Shown here: piece by piece, positions 16,928 through 25,892 of the stretch
Numbering within the stretch: the first letter of the stretch is position 1
How the letters are laid out: every line of letters starts with the position of its first letter
NCBI RefSeq assembly: GCF_900102675.1
Contig: NZ_FMYX01000006.1
Location: forward strand, 186,001-250,000
Origin: Pseudomonas guariconensis
GTDB lineage: Bacteria > Pseudomonadota > Gammaproteobacteria > Pseudomonadales > Pseudomonadaceae
Length of the DNA: 64,000 nt
Reading direction: 5' to 3'
The notes under the pieces: generated by a model
Seen by the model: the letters and a program-made list of their open reading frames with translations, nothing else
The model's database searches: none
What the model was told of the DNA's origin: nothing
Translations under genes and position numbers: made by a program

Positions 16928-17689
16928 TCATTCGTCATCGACACTGCCGTCCTGGCGCCAGTAGGCCGCAGCTTTCAGCGCATCGTCCTTCACACCTTTT
17001 TCCAGCAGCAATGCCTTGGCCTGGCGGGTCAGGGTCTTTTCCAACGCAACCCAGGCGTACAGCGCACCGGGCGGCAGCGCCAGTTGCTCGAGCATGGCCA
17101 ACAGGTCGTCCTGGTGGCGATGCACCCAGATCACCTCGACGTGCGCCTTGCTCGGCAATGGCTGCTGCTCCTGCTCGTCTTCGATCTGGATCAGCGCCAG
17201 CACCCGGCGGCCAGCAGGCAATTCTTCGAGACGTCGACCGATGGCGGGGATCGCGGTTTCGTCGCCAATCAGCAGGTAGCTGTCGAATAGGTCCGGCACC
17301 ACCATCGAGGCGCGTGGGCCGGCGATGTCCAGGGTTTGGCCCGGTGCAGCCTGCGCCGCCCAGGTGGACGCCGGGCCATCGCCGTGCAGCACGAAATCGA
17401 TATCCAATTCATTGGCCACCAGGTCGATGCGTCGGGGCGTGTACTCGCGCATGGTCGGACGAGCGCCACCATCGCGACCGAGATTGCGGGCGTCGATGGC
17501 CTGTTGCTCTTCGGGGGAGAGGGCGAACAGCAGCTTGATGTGATCATCGCTGCCCATGCTGGTGAAGCCTTGCAGTTCTGGGCCGCCCAAGGTGATGCGG
17601 CGCATGCGCGGGGTCAGGTCGGTGACCCGCAGCACCTGCAGGCGGCGTTGGCGGATTTCATGGTTGACGCGATGGATGGTATCGCTCAT
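16928..17689 (-). CDS. siderophore-interacting protein / NADPH-dependent ferric-chelate reductase (YqjH-like)
   Basis: 253 aa. FAD-binding and SIP domains: LTPRMRRITLGGPELQGF at the start of the FAD barrel, the flavin-binding RxYT-like MREYTPRRID, then LDIAGPRASMVV and the NAD(P)-side motif YLLIGDETAIPAIGRRLEEL. The family reduces ferric siderophores in the cytoplasm to release iron. The gene order PadR regulator then reductase, with a 4-base ATGA overlap (17686-17689), is that of E. coli yqjI-yqjH, where the regulator represses the reductase and responds to nickel/iron. Confidence 0.9.
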   Translation of the reverse strand: MSDTIHRVNHEIRQRRLQVLRVTDLTPRMRRITLGGPELQGFTSMGSDDHIKLLFALSPEEQQAIDARNLGRDGGARPTMREYTPRRIDLVANELDIDFVLHGDGPASTWAAQAAPGQTLDIAGPRASMVVPDLFDSYLLIGDETAIPAIGRRLEELPAGRRVLALIQIEDEQEQQPLPSKAHVEVIWVHRHQDDLLAMLEQLALPPGALYAWVALEKTLTRQAKALLLEKGVKDDALKAAAYWRQDGSVDDE

Positions 17690-18228
17690 GGGGTGTTCTC
17701 CGTAACAGCCTCGGTGGGGCCTGAGGCGATGGCCTTGGCAGTGTCGTTGAGCAGGGTGCGTACCCGCTCGATCTCCTCGAGCGTCCAGCGACCGCTATGC
17801 ATGTGCAGGGCGTGACGCAGGTTACCGACTGCTTCGTGGATCTCTGGCGGGCGATCGTGCCCACGCAGGGCGCGTTTGCTGACTTCGATGCGCATACGCA
17901 CGCCATCGAGCGCCACCGCCTGCTCGGCCAAGGCCTCACGCCCCGCTTCGGTGATGACGTAGAGGCGCTTGCTGCCCTGGACCTGGCCGGTGATCAGCTC
18001 GGCTTCTTCGAGAAAATTCAGGGTCGGGTAGATGACCCCCGGGCTTGGGGTATAGCTGCCGTCGAACAGGCTTTCGATCTGGCGGATCAGGTCATAACCG
18101 TGACCGGGCTGCTCGGCCAGCATCGACAGCATCAACAGCTTCAGATCGCCAGGGGCGAAGACCCGCGGGCCACGCTCGCCCCGGGCGGGGCGGCGTTCGA
18201 AGGGGTCGTGTGGGACGTGGTCGCGCAT
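17686..18228 (-). CDS. PadR family transcriptional regulator (YqjI-like)
   Basis: 180 aa. The PadR winged helix occupies about residues 28-105 (LKLLMLSMLAEQPGHGYDLIRQIESLFDGSYTPSPGVIYPTL, EEAELITGQVQGSKRLYVITEAGREAL), followed by a helical dimerisation tail. The short N-terminal extension carries only two His residues, unlike the Cys/His-rich metal-binding tail of E. coli YqjI, so metal sensing may differ. It is coupled to the ferric reductase gene. A strong inverted repeat lies 17 bases upstream and is the likely autoregulatory operator. Confidence 0.88.
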   Translation of the reverse strand: MRDHVPHDPFERRPARGERGPRVFAPGDLKLLMLSMLAEQPGHGYDLIRQIESLFDGSYTPSPGVIYPTLNFLEEAELITGQVQGSKRLYVITEAGREALAEQAVALDGVRMRIEVSKRALRGHDRPPEIHEAVGNLRHALHMHSGRWTLEEIERVRTLLNDTAKAIASGPTEAVTENTP

Positions 18229-18244
18229 GGAGAGACGGCTCCGT

Positions 18245-18290
18245 GTGTTTCGATATATCGAAAGATATTACTCAAGATATATCTAAACAC
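18245..18290 (-). promoter_or_regulatory. PadR/YqjI-type operator region
   Basis: GTGTTTCGATATATC (18245-18259) and GATATATCTAAACAC (18276-18290) form a 15-base inverted repeat with one mismatch. The left arm is also part of the local palindrome TTTCGATATATCGAAA (18248-18263). A further GATAT half-site lies at 18264-18268. The array lies just upstream of the padR start. I infer repression of the padR-reductase operon. The same region is also 50-100 bases past the stop of the neighbouring synthase gene. Confidence 0.7.
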
Positions 18291-18341
18291 AAGCGCCAAA
18301 ATGCGGATGATTCTTATCTGTATTTTCGATGAGTCGTTGCA

Positions 18342-21300
18342 TCACGGCGTATGCATCGCCACCTCCGGGGCCTTGCATTCGGTGGCGCTGCCCGGCTCCA
18401 GATACGGCATGAGAATCGGCGCCATCCCCTTGAGCACCTGCACCGGCAAGGCCGAGGTAAACGTGAACGCCTCGGCCGAACGCCCCGGGACGAAGGCGGT
18501 CAGGGTGCCGAAGTGGTTCTCGCCGAGGAAGAACACGAACGTGGCGGTACGGTTGAGCGAGCGCGAACCGATCAGGCGGCCCCCAGCACCGAAGCTTTCG
18601 ATGCGGTTGTCGCCGGTGCCGGTCTTGCCGCCCATCACCAGCGACGTGCCGTCATGCAGCTTGAAGCTGCCGGAGATCCGCCGCGCTGTGCCGGCATCCA
18701 CCACCTGCGACATCGCGCCCTTCAGGGCCCTGGCCACTTCCACCGGAAGGATCCGCTGGCCGCGGTCCGGGTCGCTGATCAGCTTGGTTTCGTAGGGGGT
18801 GTTGGCGGCAAAGTGAAGGGTGTCGATGCGCAAGGTCGGCAGGCGAACGCCGTCGTTCTGGATGATCCCGACCAGCTCGGAGAGTGCGGCCGGGCGATCA
18901 CCGGAACTGCCAATGGCGGTGGCCAGCGACGGCACCAGATGATCGAACGGATAGCCCACGCGCTTCCAGCGTTGGTGAATATCCAGGAAGGCTTCGATCT
19001 CGACCATGGTCCGGATGCGGCTGTCGCGGGCGCCCTGATGGCGGCTCTTGAACAGCCAGCTGTAGACCTCCTGGCGCTCGAATCGGCTGGCGTTGACCAT
19101 CTCGGTGAGCGAGGCACCGGGGTTCTTGAGCAGATAGCCCAGCAGCCACAGGTCCAACGGGTGCACTTTGGCGATGTAGCCCTGATCGGGCAGGTCGTAC
19201 TTGCCGGGCCCATAGGCCTCGTACATCTCCGACAGACGACCATCGGTGAGCTTGGCCAGAGCCTTCTTGTCGTTGGCGCTATGGGCGCGGACGAAGGCGT
19301 TGAAGGTTTCCTGTCCGGCCTCCGGGAACAGGTAGCGGTGCACGGCGGCCAGGCGCTGCGGGGTGACGCGCATGCTGTCGAGGAAGGTGTCCAGGCGCTG
19401 CTGGGAGGTCTTGCGCTGGTACTTTTTCCAGAACCGCATCAGGTAGTTGGTGCCTTCTTTGTCGGCAAAACGCGCCAGGTATTCCTGGCGCCGTGGGTCG
19501 GAATCGTCCTTGAGCAGCGGCTCGCGGTTGAACGGCTGCTGATAGGTGACATAGCGCACCAAGTCGCGCATCAGGCGGATGAACGGCAGGTTGATCGACT
19601 CGCGCAGGGCGATCTTGAGGGTCGGGTTTCGGCTGTTGTCTTCCTTGCGGAAGTTGTTGAACACGTGCATGCCGCCGCCGGTGAAGAAGGCTTCGCCGGT
19701 GTTGGCCGAGTACTTGCGCTCCAGTGCTGCGTCGAGCATGGCATCCAGGCTCTGGTCCTTGGGGTTCTGCATCAGCCATTCGAGCGACCATTGAGTGATG
19801 CGGTCGAGCTCGGCCACCGGGACCTTCTTGAGCTCCGCGGCAGGCTTGCCGGCGTACTTGTCGTGGAGTTCGGCGATGATTTCCAGGTAGGTGGTCAGTA
19901 CCCGCAGCTTGGCTGTGGAGCCCAACTCCAGCTTGCTGCCTTCGTTGATATCGAAGGGCTGGTCGGTGCTGTCGGTCTGCACCCGTACCCGGGAGCCATC
20001 GGCGGTGCGCTCGAACAAGGTGAAGCTGTAGCGCACCTGGTCGGTGGTTTTGGTCGTGAGCAGGCGTTCGCCGATCAGGCCCATCTGGGCTGCGAACTCA
20101 GGGTCGGAAAGGTTTTTCAGGTACTGGCTGACCTGCATTTGCAAGTCGGCCTGCAAGGTGCTGGTGGCCGAGACGTCGAGACGGTCGAGGTCGTAAAGCG
20201 GCCGGTTGAGCATGGCTGCCAGGCGGTTGCGGGCCAGGCTGATACCCTTGTTGGTGATGATCGGCACGATGGTCGGCTGGGCCACCCAGTCGCGGTACAC
20301 CGCCTTGCTGGCCAAGGCGGCATCGGCCAGGGGACGGTCGATCACACCGTTGGCGGCGAGCACGCGAATGTGCGCGTCAGTGAGCTCGGCCAGCTCCACC
20401 CGGCCCTTGGTCAGGTAATGGGAGGGCCGGCGCTGGGCGATCATCAACGACAGTACCTGGCGCAAGGCCAGGCCGCGCGCTGCCATGGAGTCCGGGTCGG
20501 TGGCGGTACCGGCCAGCGCCTGGTTGACCTGGTCGAAATCGGCGCCATACCAGACCCGCAGCCCTTCGGCCATGCCGTGGACCTCACCGTGGCCCGGCAC
20601 CGCCGACAGCGGCACGCTGTTGAGGTAGTCGCGCACGATGCGTTCACGCGCCACCGTGGTATCCGGCCCGCCTTGGTAGGCGCGCACGCTGGCGGAAATC
20701 ATCTGGCGGATCTTCTCGGAGCCGGACACGGTCAAGCCGTCGGGGGAGTGGCGATACTTTTCCAACTGCGTGGCCAAGGTACTGCCGCCAGCCGACTGGC
20801 CGGGCAGGGCAAGGTACTTGGCCACCTGGCTGTAGGCGGCCTTGGCAAAGCGCGGCCAGTCCACCGCCGGGTTATTGCGTGGGTCTTGCGGGTCGAGCAG
20901 GTCGCGGTTTTCGATGAACAGCAGGCTTTTGACGATGATCGGCGGGATCGAGGCGAAATCCGGGTACAGGTGCTGCGGGTAGTTGTAGTGGTACAGATCC
21001 TGGCCGCGGCAGTCGGTAATCGACAGGCCGGCCTGGATCTTCTCCACGTAGGGAACGAACAGGCCGTGCTCGACGTAGTTCATCAGCGCCGGCGAGAAGC
21101 GCACTTGCTGGCTGATCAGGTAGTCGCGCTTGAGCAGTCGTGGCAGGAACTCGCCCAGTGCGCTGTAGCCCAGACGCTTGTCGAACGGGCCGTCGCCCGG
21201 GTAGATGATCGCATCGCTCGGGCCAGGCTCCAGGGAGTAGGCGAGGGTGCCGGCCAGACGGCTGAATTCCCTGGATTGCAGCTTGGAGGTGCGCATTTCG

Positions 21301-21464
21301 TCGTAGGCGGCGAAGCCGATGACGATGGCAGCGAGCAGCACGATGAGCACGATGAGCCGCCACCATAGGCGACGCTGGCGGGGAGTCTTTGGTAGTGGCG
21401 CTTCAGCCGGAGAGGTTTCGGGTGCTTCCGTTCTGGTTGGTTCCGATTGCCACAGTGCGCCCAT
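18342..21464 (-). CDS. bifunctional peptidoglycan synthase, class A penicillin-binding protein-like (GT51 plus transpeptidase)
   Basis: 1040 aa from ATG 21464. One N-terminal membrane segment occupies about residues 35-55. GT51 glycosyltransferase motifs are the catalytic Glu in FIENRDLLD (about 178) and GGSTLATQLEKY (about 222). A transpeptidase domain has the active Ser in LGSTAKL (about 514), SIN in RESINLPFIRL, and KTGT in GGKTGTGDN (about 944). All three transpeptidase motifs are kept, but the glycosyltransferase motif 1 is IENRDLLDP instead of the usual EDxxFxxHxG. A helical insert of about 200 residues lies between the SIN and KTG motifs. It is larger than standard PBP1a/1b and belongs to a family annotated in Pseudomonas as transglycosylase-domain protein. 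It builds or repairs cell wall at the inner membrane. Confidence 0.85.
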   Translation of the reverse strand: MGALWQSEPTRTEAPETSPAEAPLPKTPRQRRLWWRLIVLIVLLAAIVIGFAAYDEMRTSKLQSREFSRLAGTLAYSLEPGPSDAIIYPGDGPFDKRLGYSALGEFLPRLLKRDYLISQQVRFSPALMNYVEHGLFVPYVEKIQAGLSITDCRGQDLYHYNYPQHLYPDFASIPPIIVKSLLFIENRDLLDPQDPRNNPAVDWPRFAKAAYSQVAKYLALPGQSAGGSTLATQLEKYRHSPDGLTVSGSEKIRQMISASVRAYQGGPDTTVARERIVRDYLNSVPLSAVPGHGEVHGMAEGLRVWYGADFDQVNQALAGTATDPDSMAARGLALRQVLSLMIAQRRPSHYLTKGRVELAELTDAHIRVLAANGVIDRPLADAALASKAVYRDWVAQPTIVPIITNKGISLARNRLAAMLNRPLYDLDRLDVSATSTLQADLQMQVSQYLKNLSDPEFAAQMGLIGERLLTTKTTDQVRYSFTLFERTADGSRVRVQTDSTDQPFDINEGSKLELGSTAKLRVLTTYLEIIAELHDKYAGKPAAELKKVPVAELDRITQWSLEWLMQNPKDQSLDAMLDAALERKYSANTGEAFFTGGGMHVFNNFRKEDNSRNPTLKIALRESINLPFIRLMRDLVRYVTYQQPFNREPLLKDDSDPRRQEYLARFADKEGTNYLMRFWKKYQRKTSQQRLDTFLDSMRVTPQRLAAVHRYLFPEAGQETFNAFVRAHSANDKKALAKLTDGRLSEMYEAYGPGKYDLPDQGYIAKVHPLDLWLLGYLLKNPGASLTEMVNASRFERQEVYSWLFKSRHQGARDSRIRTMVEIEAFLDIHQRWKRVGYPFDHLVPSLATAIGSSGDRPAALSELVGIIQNDGVRLPTLRIDTLHFAANTPYETKLISDPDRGQRILPVEVARALKGAMSQVVDAGTARRISGSFKLHDGTSLVMGGKTGTGDNRIESFGAGGRLIGSRSLNRTATFVFFLGENHFGTLTAFVPGRSAEAFTFTSALPVQVLKGMAPILMPYLEPGSATECKAPEVAMHTP

Positions 21465-21882
21465 AGTCTTCAATCCGGCCAGGTACTTTTCGTCTTGCTT
21501 GTCTGAAGCTTAGACGTTAGGCGGGGTTGGTGAAAAAATTGTAAGAAGCCTCGCAAGCTGGAGTCGGAATATCCGCCTTTGGTGCAGCTTCCATTCTGCG
21601 GCAATGTTGCTATGGTAGCCGCCCCATTCTCCTCGAGAGGGGGGCGAGAGGGATTTCTCTCTTCCGCGAAAGGGATTTTGGTCCAGAACTCTCTCCAAAT
21701 TTCCCTGTTTATATAGTGAAAAGCCCTGCGGGCGGATTCCTATACTGCTCGACCCCTTCGTCCGCCGGATTCGGTGGACAGGCGGGCCCACAAGGCTCAC
21801 TTGGCAAGACGACGCCACGCCCATCGGCATGGCCGGCGCTGCACGAAGGTCATATCCAATAACAAAATGAGGTTGTATTGCT
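21465..21882 (+). promoter_or_regulatory. long leader and promoter region of the amino acid permease
   Basis: There is no gene in these 418 bases. A -10-like TATACT lies at 21741-21746, which would give a leader of about 130 bases. The leader contains a hairpin (TCCGCCG ... CGGTGGA, about 21769-21786). Just before the start codon there is an A-rich Crc motif, listed separately. The part before 21700 shows GAGAG/CTCTC repeats around 21640-21665 but no recognisable element. Confidence 0.4.
21858..21865 (+). promoter_or_regulatory. Crc/Hfq catabolite-repression motif (AANAANAA) before the permease
   Basis: AATAACAA fits the AANAANAA A-rich motif bound by Hfq/Crc in Pseudomonas. It lies 17 bases upstream of the permease ATG, overlapping the ribosome-site region (ATGAGG), where such motifs act. 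Confidence 0.6.
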
Positions 21883-23301
21883 ATGCCAGTCGGCAACCAC
21901 CCTGCCCATGGTGAGACCGCCCAGGGCGGCCCACTCAAGCGCGAGCTGGGCGAACGGCACATCCGTCTGATGGCGCTGGGCGCCTGTATCGGTGTAGGCC
22001 TGTTCCTCGGTTCGGCCAAGGCCATCGAAATGGCCGGTCCTGCGATCATGCTTTCCTACATCATCGGTGGCCTGGCCATCCTGGTGATCATGCGCGCGCT
22101 CGGCGAAATGGCCGTTCACAACCCTGTCGCCGGCTCCTTCAGTCGCTATGCCCAGGATTACCTCGGCCCGCTGGCGGGCTTCTTGACCGGCTGGAACTAC
22201 TGGTTCCTGTGGCTGGTAACCTGCGTGGCGGAAATCACGGCCGTGGCCATCTACATGGGCATCTGGTTCCCTGACGTACCCCGCTGGATCTGGGCCTTGG
22301 CAGCACTGGGCAGCATGGGGGCGATCAACCTGATCGCGGTCAAGGCGTTCGGCGAGTTCGAGTTCTGGTTTGCCCTGATCAAGATCGTCACGATCGTTGC
22401 CATGGTCCTGGGCGGCATCGGCATCATCGCCTTCGGCTTCGGCAACGATGGCGTGGCGATGGGCATCTCCAACCTGTGGAGCAACGGCGGCTTCATGCCC
22501 AACGGTGTGACCGGCGTGCTGATGTCGCTGCAGATGGTCATGTTCGCCTACCTGGGCGTCGAGATGATCGGCCTGACTGCCGGTGAAGCACGCAACCCGC
22601 AAAAGACCATTCCCCAAGCCATCGGCTCGGTGTTCTGGCGCATCCTGCTGTTCTATGTGGGCGCATTGTTCGTGATCCTGTCGATCTACCCGTGGAACGA
22701 AATCGGCAGCCAAGGCAGCCCGTTCGTGATGACCTTCGAGCGTCTGGGCATCAAGACTGCCGCTGGCATCATCAACTTCGTGGTGATCACTGCGGCGTTG
22801 TCCTCCTGTAACGGCGGCATCTTCAGCACTGGGCGCATGCTCTACAGCCTGGCGCAAAATGGTCAGGCTCCTGCGGCTTTCGCCCGTACCTCCAAGAGCG
22901 GCGTGCCGCGTAATGCGCTGCTGTTGTCGATCGGCGCGTTGCTGCTGGGCGTGCTGGCCAACTACCTGGTACCTGAGAAGGTGTTCGTCTGGGTGACTTC
23001 GATCGCCACCTTCGGTGCGATCTGGACCTGGGTGATGATCCTGCTGGCCCAGCTCAAGTTCCGCGCCGGTCTCTCCACCGCTGAGCGTCAGGGTCTGAAG
23101 TACCGCATGTGGCTGTGGCCGCTGAGCTCCTACCTGGCCTTGGCCTTCCTGGTGCTGGTGGTCGGCCTGATGGCCTACTTCGAGGACACTCGCGTGGCCC
23201 TGTACATCGGCCCGGCGTTCCTGGTGTTGCTGACCGTGCTGTACTACGCGTTCCGCCTGGCTCCGAAAGAGACGCAGGGCGTGACAAGTACCGCCTCCTG
23301 A
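21883..23301 (+). CDS. amino acid permease, APC superfamily AAT family (proline/histidine permease-like, ProY/HutT type)
   Basis: 472 aa with 12 hydrophobic segments. The N-terminal signature LKRELGERHIRLMALGACIGVGLFLGSAKAI contains the Gly-rich TM1 loop of the AAT family. TM3 has WNYWFLW, and TM6 carries MFAYLGVEMIGLTAGEARNPQKTIPQAI, the conserved family block. It imports a neutral or cationic amino acid by proton symport in the inner membrane. Closest in my memory are ProY and HutT; the substrate cannot be fixed from sequence. The Crc-type motif before the start fits a catabolite-repressed transporter. A strong terminator follows. Confidence 0.88.
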   Translation: MPVGNHPAHGETAQGGPLKRELGERHIRLMALGACIGVGLFLGSAKAIEMAGPAIMLSYIIGGLAILVIMRALGEMAVHNPVAGSFSRYAQDYLGPLAGFLTGWNYWFLWLVTCVAEITAVAIYMGIWFPDVPRWIWALAALGSMGAINLIAVKAFGEFEFWFALIKIVTIVAMVLGGIGIIAFGFGNDGVAMGISNLWSNGGFMPNGVTGVLMSLQMVMFAYLGVEMIGLTAGEARNPQKTIPQAIGSVFWRILLFYVGALFVILSIYPWNEIGSQGSPFVMTFERLGIKTAAGIINFVVITAALSSCNGGIFSTGRMLYSLAQNGQAPAAFARTSKSGVPRNALLLSIGALLLGVLANYLVPEKVFVWVTSIATFGAIWTWVMILLAQLKFRAGLSTAERQGLKYRMWLWPLSSYLALAFLVLVVGLMAYFEDTRVALYIGPAFLVLLTVLYYAFRLAPKETQGVTSTAS

Positions 23302-23304
23302 CGA

Positions 23305-23340
23305 ACGAAGCCCCGGCCAGCGCCGGGGCTTTGTTTTTCG
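23305..23340 (+). terminator. Rho-independent terminator of the permease
   Basis: The stem AGCCCCGGC (23309-23317) and GCCGGGGCT (23322-23330) with loop CAGC is followed by TTGTTTTT. It begins 8 bases after the stop codon. Confidence 0.88.
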
Positions 23341-23353
23341 ACCGTGCTGAGCG

Positions 23354-23899
23354 TCAATGACCTGTGGAACTGACCGTTGCCCTGTTGCTGGCTGGCAAAC
23401 GCGCACGCCGCTGACGGCGAAGCAGACCTTCTGCCAATACCATCAGGCTCACGCCCAGCAGCGCCAGATCCTTGATCAGAAAGCTGCCGGCGCGGTTGAG
23501 CCAAGGGAAACCACCTGACGCGACCTCCCAGATCGGCACGGCAAGCATGATCGACAGCGTCGTGGCGAAGGTGAGCGCGCAAAGCCCTCCACCGGCAATG
23601 GCGGCTTTGGTCGACCATCGGCTGGCCAAGACCAGCACGGCGGCCAATATTTCCACTACCCCCAGCACGTAGGATGTCCCTGCCACGCCAAACACGGCAT
23701 ACAACCAGCTCAGCCAAGGTGTCTGGCTGATGAGCGGTTTGAGGGCTTGTACTTCGATCGATGTGAATTTGAGCAGGCCGATCATCAACATCGGCATGAC
23801 AACGCCCAGCACGGCGATCTGCCTGGCGAGCGCCAGCAGGCGCTGAGACCTGGAGACCGAGCAGGTTTCTGGAAAGTTTGGATTGTTGGTCGACGACAT
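23354..23899 (-). CDS. DUF417 family membrane protein (YkgB/RclC-like)
   Basis: 181 aa from the ATG at 23899 with AGGAG upstream. Four hydrophobic segments are visible: residues about 25-45, 65-90, 98-120 and 140-160. The motif VVMPMLMIGLLKFTSIEVQALKPLISQTPWLSWLY is the DUF417 start, and a PW and SFLIKDLALLG motif comes late. E. coli RclC (YkgB), a member, is induced by hypochlorite. No reactive-chlorine regulator is seen next to this copy, so regulation is unknown. The N-terminal 20 residues are polar with one Cys. Confidence 0.82.
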   Translation of the reverse strand: MSSTNNPNFPETCSVSRSQRLLALARQIAVLGVVMPMLMIGLLKFTSIEVQALKPLISQTPWLSWLYAVFGVAGTSYVLGVVEILAAVLVLASRWSTKAAIAGGGLCALTFATTLSIMLAVPIWEVASGGFPWLNRAGSFLIKDLALLGVSLMVLAEGLLRRQRRARLPASNRATVSSTGH

Positions 23900-24054
23900 G
23901 ATGTGCACTCCTGAATGAGAGGCATCGAGCATGTCGGGTATTGATTAACGACTATTTAATGGGTGGGTAGGAGGCGGCTCGGCGCATTGTAGGACATTGC
24001 TCTAAATCACCCGATGTGCCTGGCCCAGCGCAGGCACATCAAATGAGGATAGCT

Positions 24055-25674
24055 TCAGGCGGCGACCTCGGTGTGCGGCTCGAAACTGTCTGCCCGGGCC
24101 ATCTGCCACATGCGCGAATAGAACTGCCCGTTCACCTCGCCGGTGAGCAATTCGCCCGGCTTGAGGAACACATGCATCTGCGAGAACAGTTTGATTTCGG
24201 TGGCGGAGATGCGCCGGACCAAGTGCTTGGCCTCCAGTTGCGCCGGATGCTCCAGGCCTGCCGCAGCCAGCATTTCGGCCAACGCGCGCAGCGTGTTGTG
24301 GTGGAAATTGAGTACCCGCTGGGCTTTGTCCGGCACTACCAGGGCACGCTGACGCAGGGCATCCTGGGTGGCCACACCGGTGGGGCATTTGTTGGTGTGG
24401 CAGCTCTGGGACTGGATGCAGCCAATGGCGAACATGAAACCCCGGGCCGCATTGGCCCAGTCGGCGCCGATGGCCAGCACGCTGGCGATGTCGAAGGCGC
24501 TGACGATCTTGCCGCTGGCGCCGAGCTTGATCTTGTCGCGCAGGTTCAGCCCCACCAACGTGTTGTGCACGAACAGCAAGCCTTCGCGCAGCGGCACGCC
24601 CATATGGTCGGTGAACTCCACAGGTGCAGCACCTGTGCCGCCTTCCTTGCCGTCGACGACGATGAAGTCCGGCAGGATGCCGGTCTCGAGCATGGCCTTG
24701 GCGATGCCCATGAACTCCCAAGGGTGGCCCAGGCAGAACTTGAAGCCCACCGGCTTGCCGCCGGACAGCTCACGTAAGCGGGCGATGAACTGCATCATCT
24801 CGATGGGCGTGGAGAAGGCGCTGTGGCGTGAAGGCGAGATGCAGTCCTCACCCATCAGGACGCCGCGGGTCGCAGCAATCTCTTCGGTGACCTTGTGCTT
24901 GGGCAGGATGCCGCCATGGCCGGGCTTGGCGCCCTGGCTCATCTTGATCTCGATCATGCGCACTTGCGGGTTGCGCGCCTGCTCGGCGAAACGTTCGGGG
25001 TCGAAGCGTCCGTCCGGGGTGCGGCAACCGAAGTAGCCGGAGCCCAGCTCCCAGACCAGGTCGCCGCCATTTTCGCGGTGGTAAGGGCTGATGCTGCCTT
25101 CGCCGGTGTCGTGGGCGAAGTTGCCCAGCTTGGCGCCCTGATTCAGGGCGCGGATGGCGTTGGCGCTGAGCGAGCCGAAGCTCATGGCCGAGATATTGAA
25201 GATGGATGCCGAGTACGGCTGGCTGCACTGCGGGCCGCCGACCACCACGCGAAAGCTCGATGGGTCCGCCAAGGGCGCCGGGCGCATGGAATGGCCAATG
25301 AATTCGAAGCCCGATTCATAGACGTCGATCAGCGTACCGAAGGGTTTGTCGGACGCTTCGTTCTTGGCGCGGGCGTAGACCAGCGAGCGCTGGGCCCGGG
25401 AGAAGGGCAGGGCATCGCTGTCGGCTTCTAGCAGGTACTGGCGGATTTCCGGGCGAATGGCCTCGACCAAGTAGCGGATGTTGCCAAGGATCGGGTAGTT
25501 GCGCCGCACCGCGTGGCGCTGCTGCAGCAGGTCGAACAGGCCGATCAGGCTGAGCACGCCGGTGGTCAGGGTGAAGGGCCACAACCATTCGTGGTGCAGG
25601 AAGGGCAGGGTGGCCAAGGTAAACAGCACACAGGCGGCGAAAAAGGCATAGCGGCTGAGAAGTGACAGGCTCAT
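24055..25674 (-). CDS. FMN-binding glutamate synthase family protein with N-terminal membrane anchor
   Basis: 539 aa. Two hydrophobic segments (residues about 8-25 and 30-50) are followed by a glutamate-synthase central/FMN domain. Visible blocks are GEGSISPYHRENGGDLVWELGSGYFGCR, KMSQGAKPGHGGILP, the FMN phosphate site VVDGKEGGTGAAPVEFTDHMG and the Cys cluster SQSCHTNKCPTGVATQ, which binds a 3Fe-4S cluster in glutamate synthase. There is no glutaminase domain and no small subunit nearby, so it is not a normal GOGAT. The physiological reaction of these stand-alone membrane-anchored proteins is not established. Confidence 0.88.
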   Translation of the reverse strand: MSLSLLSRYAFFAACVLFTLATLPFLHHEWLWPFTLTTGVLSLIGLFDLLQQRHAVRRNYPILGNIRYLVEAIRPEIRQYLLEADSDALPFSRAQRSLVYARAKNEASDKPFGTLIDVYESGFEFIGHSMRPAPLADPSSFRVVVGGPQCSQPYSASIFNISAMSFGSLSANAIRALNQGAKLGNFAHDTGEGSISPYHRENGGDLVWELGSGYFGCRTPDGRFDPERFAEQARNPQVRMIEIKMSQGAKPGHGGILPKHKVTEEIAATRGVLMGEDCISPSRHSAFSTPIEMMQFIARLRELSGGKPVGFKFCLGHPWEFMGIAKAMLETGILPDFIVVDGKEGGTGAAPVEFTDHMGVPLREGLLFVHNTLVGLNLRDKIKLGASGKIVSAFDIASVLAIGADWANAARGFMFAIGCIQSQSCHTNKCPTGVATQDALRQRALVVPDKAQRVLNFHHNTLRALAEMLAAAGLEHPAQLEAKHLVRRISATEIKLFSQMHVFLKPGELLTGEVNGQFYSRMWQMARADSFEPHTEVAA

Positions 25675-25892
25675 ACGGGGTCCTTGCGATGGCTCGGTCA
25701 GGCTCAGGGGCCTGGGTCAAACCCCGACCTTAGCCCCATTGCGTGGCGTATTGCCAGTCGATGGCCCGCTGTACACATGAAAGATTGGTCATGCTCAAGG
25801 GCCACTGCACGACCCTGCGCAGGCTTGGCCAGTTCTCACAAGGCTTTGTGGCATGCAATCGGCAGATGCCTGCGAAAGGGTGCGAAGCGGCT

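Noticed and set aside
18351..21368. Open frame of about 1005 codons opposite the peptidoglycan synthase
   Set aside because: It is a mirror frame of a well-supported gene with intact catalytic motifs; no ribosome site or domain supports it.
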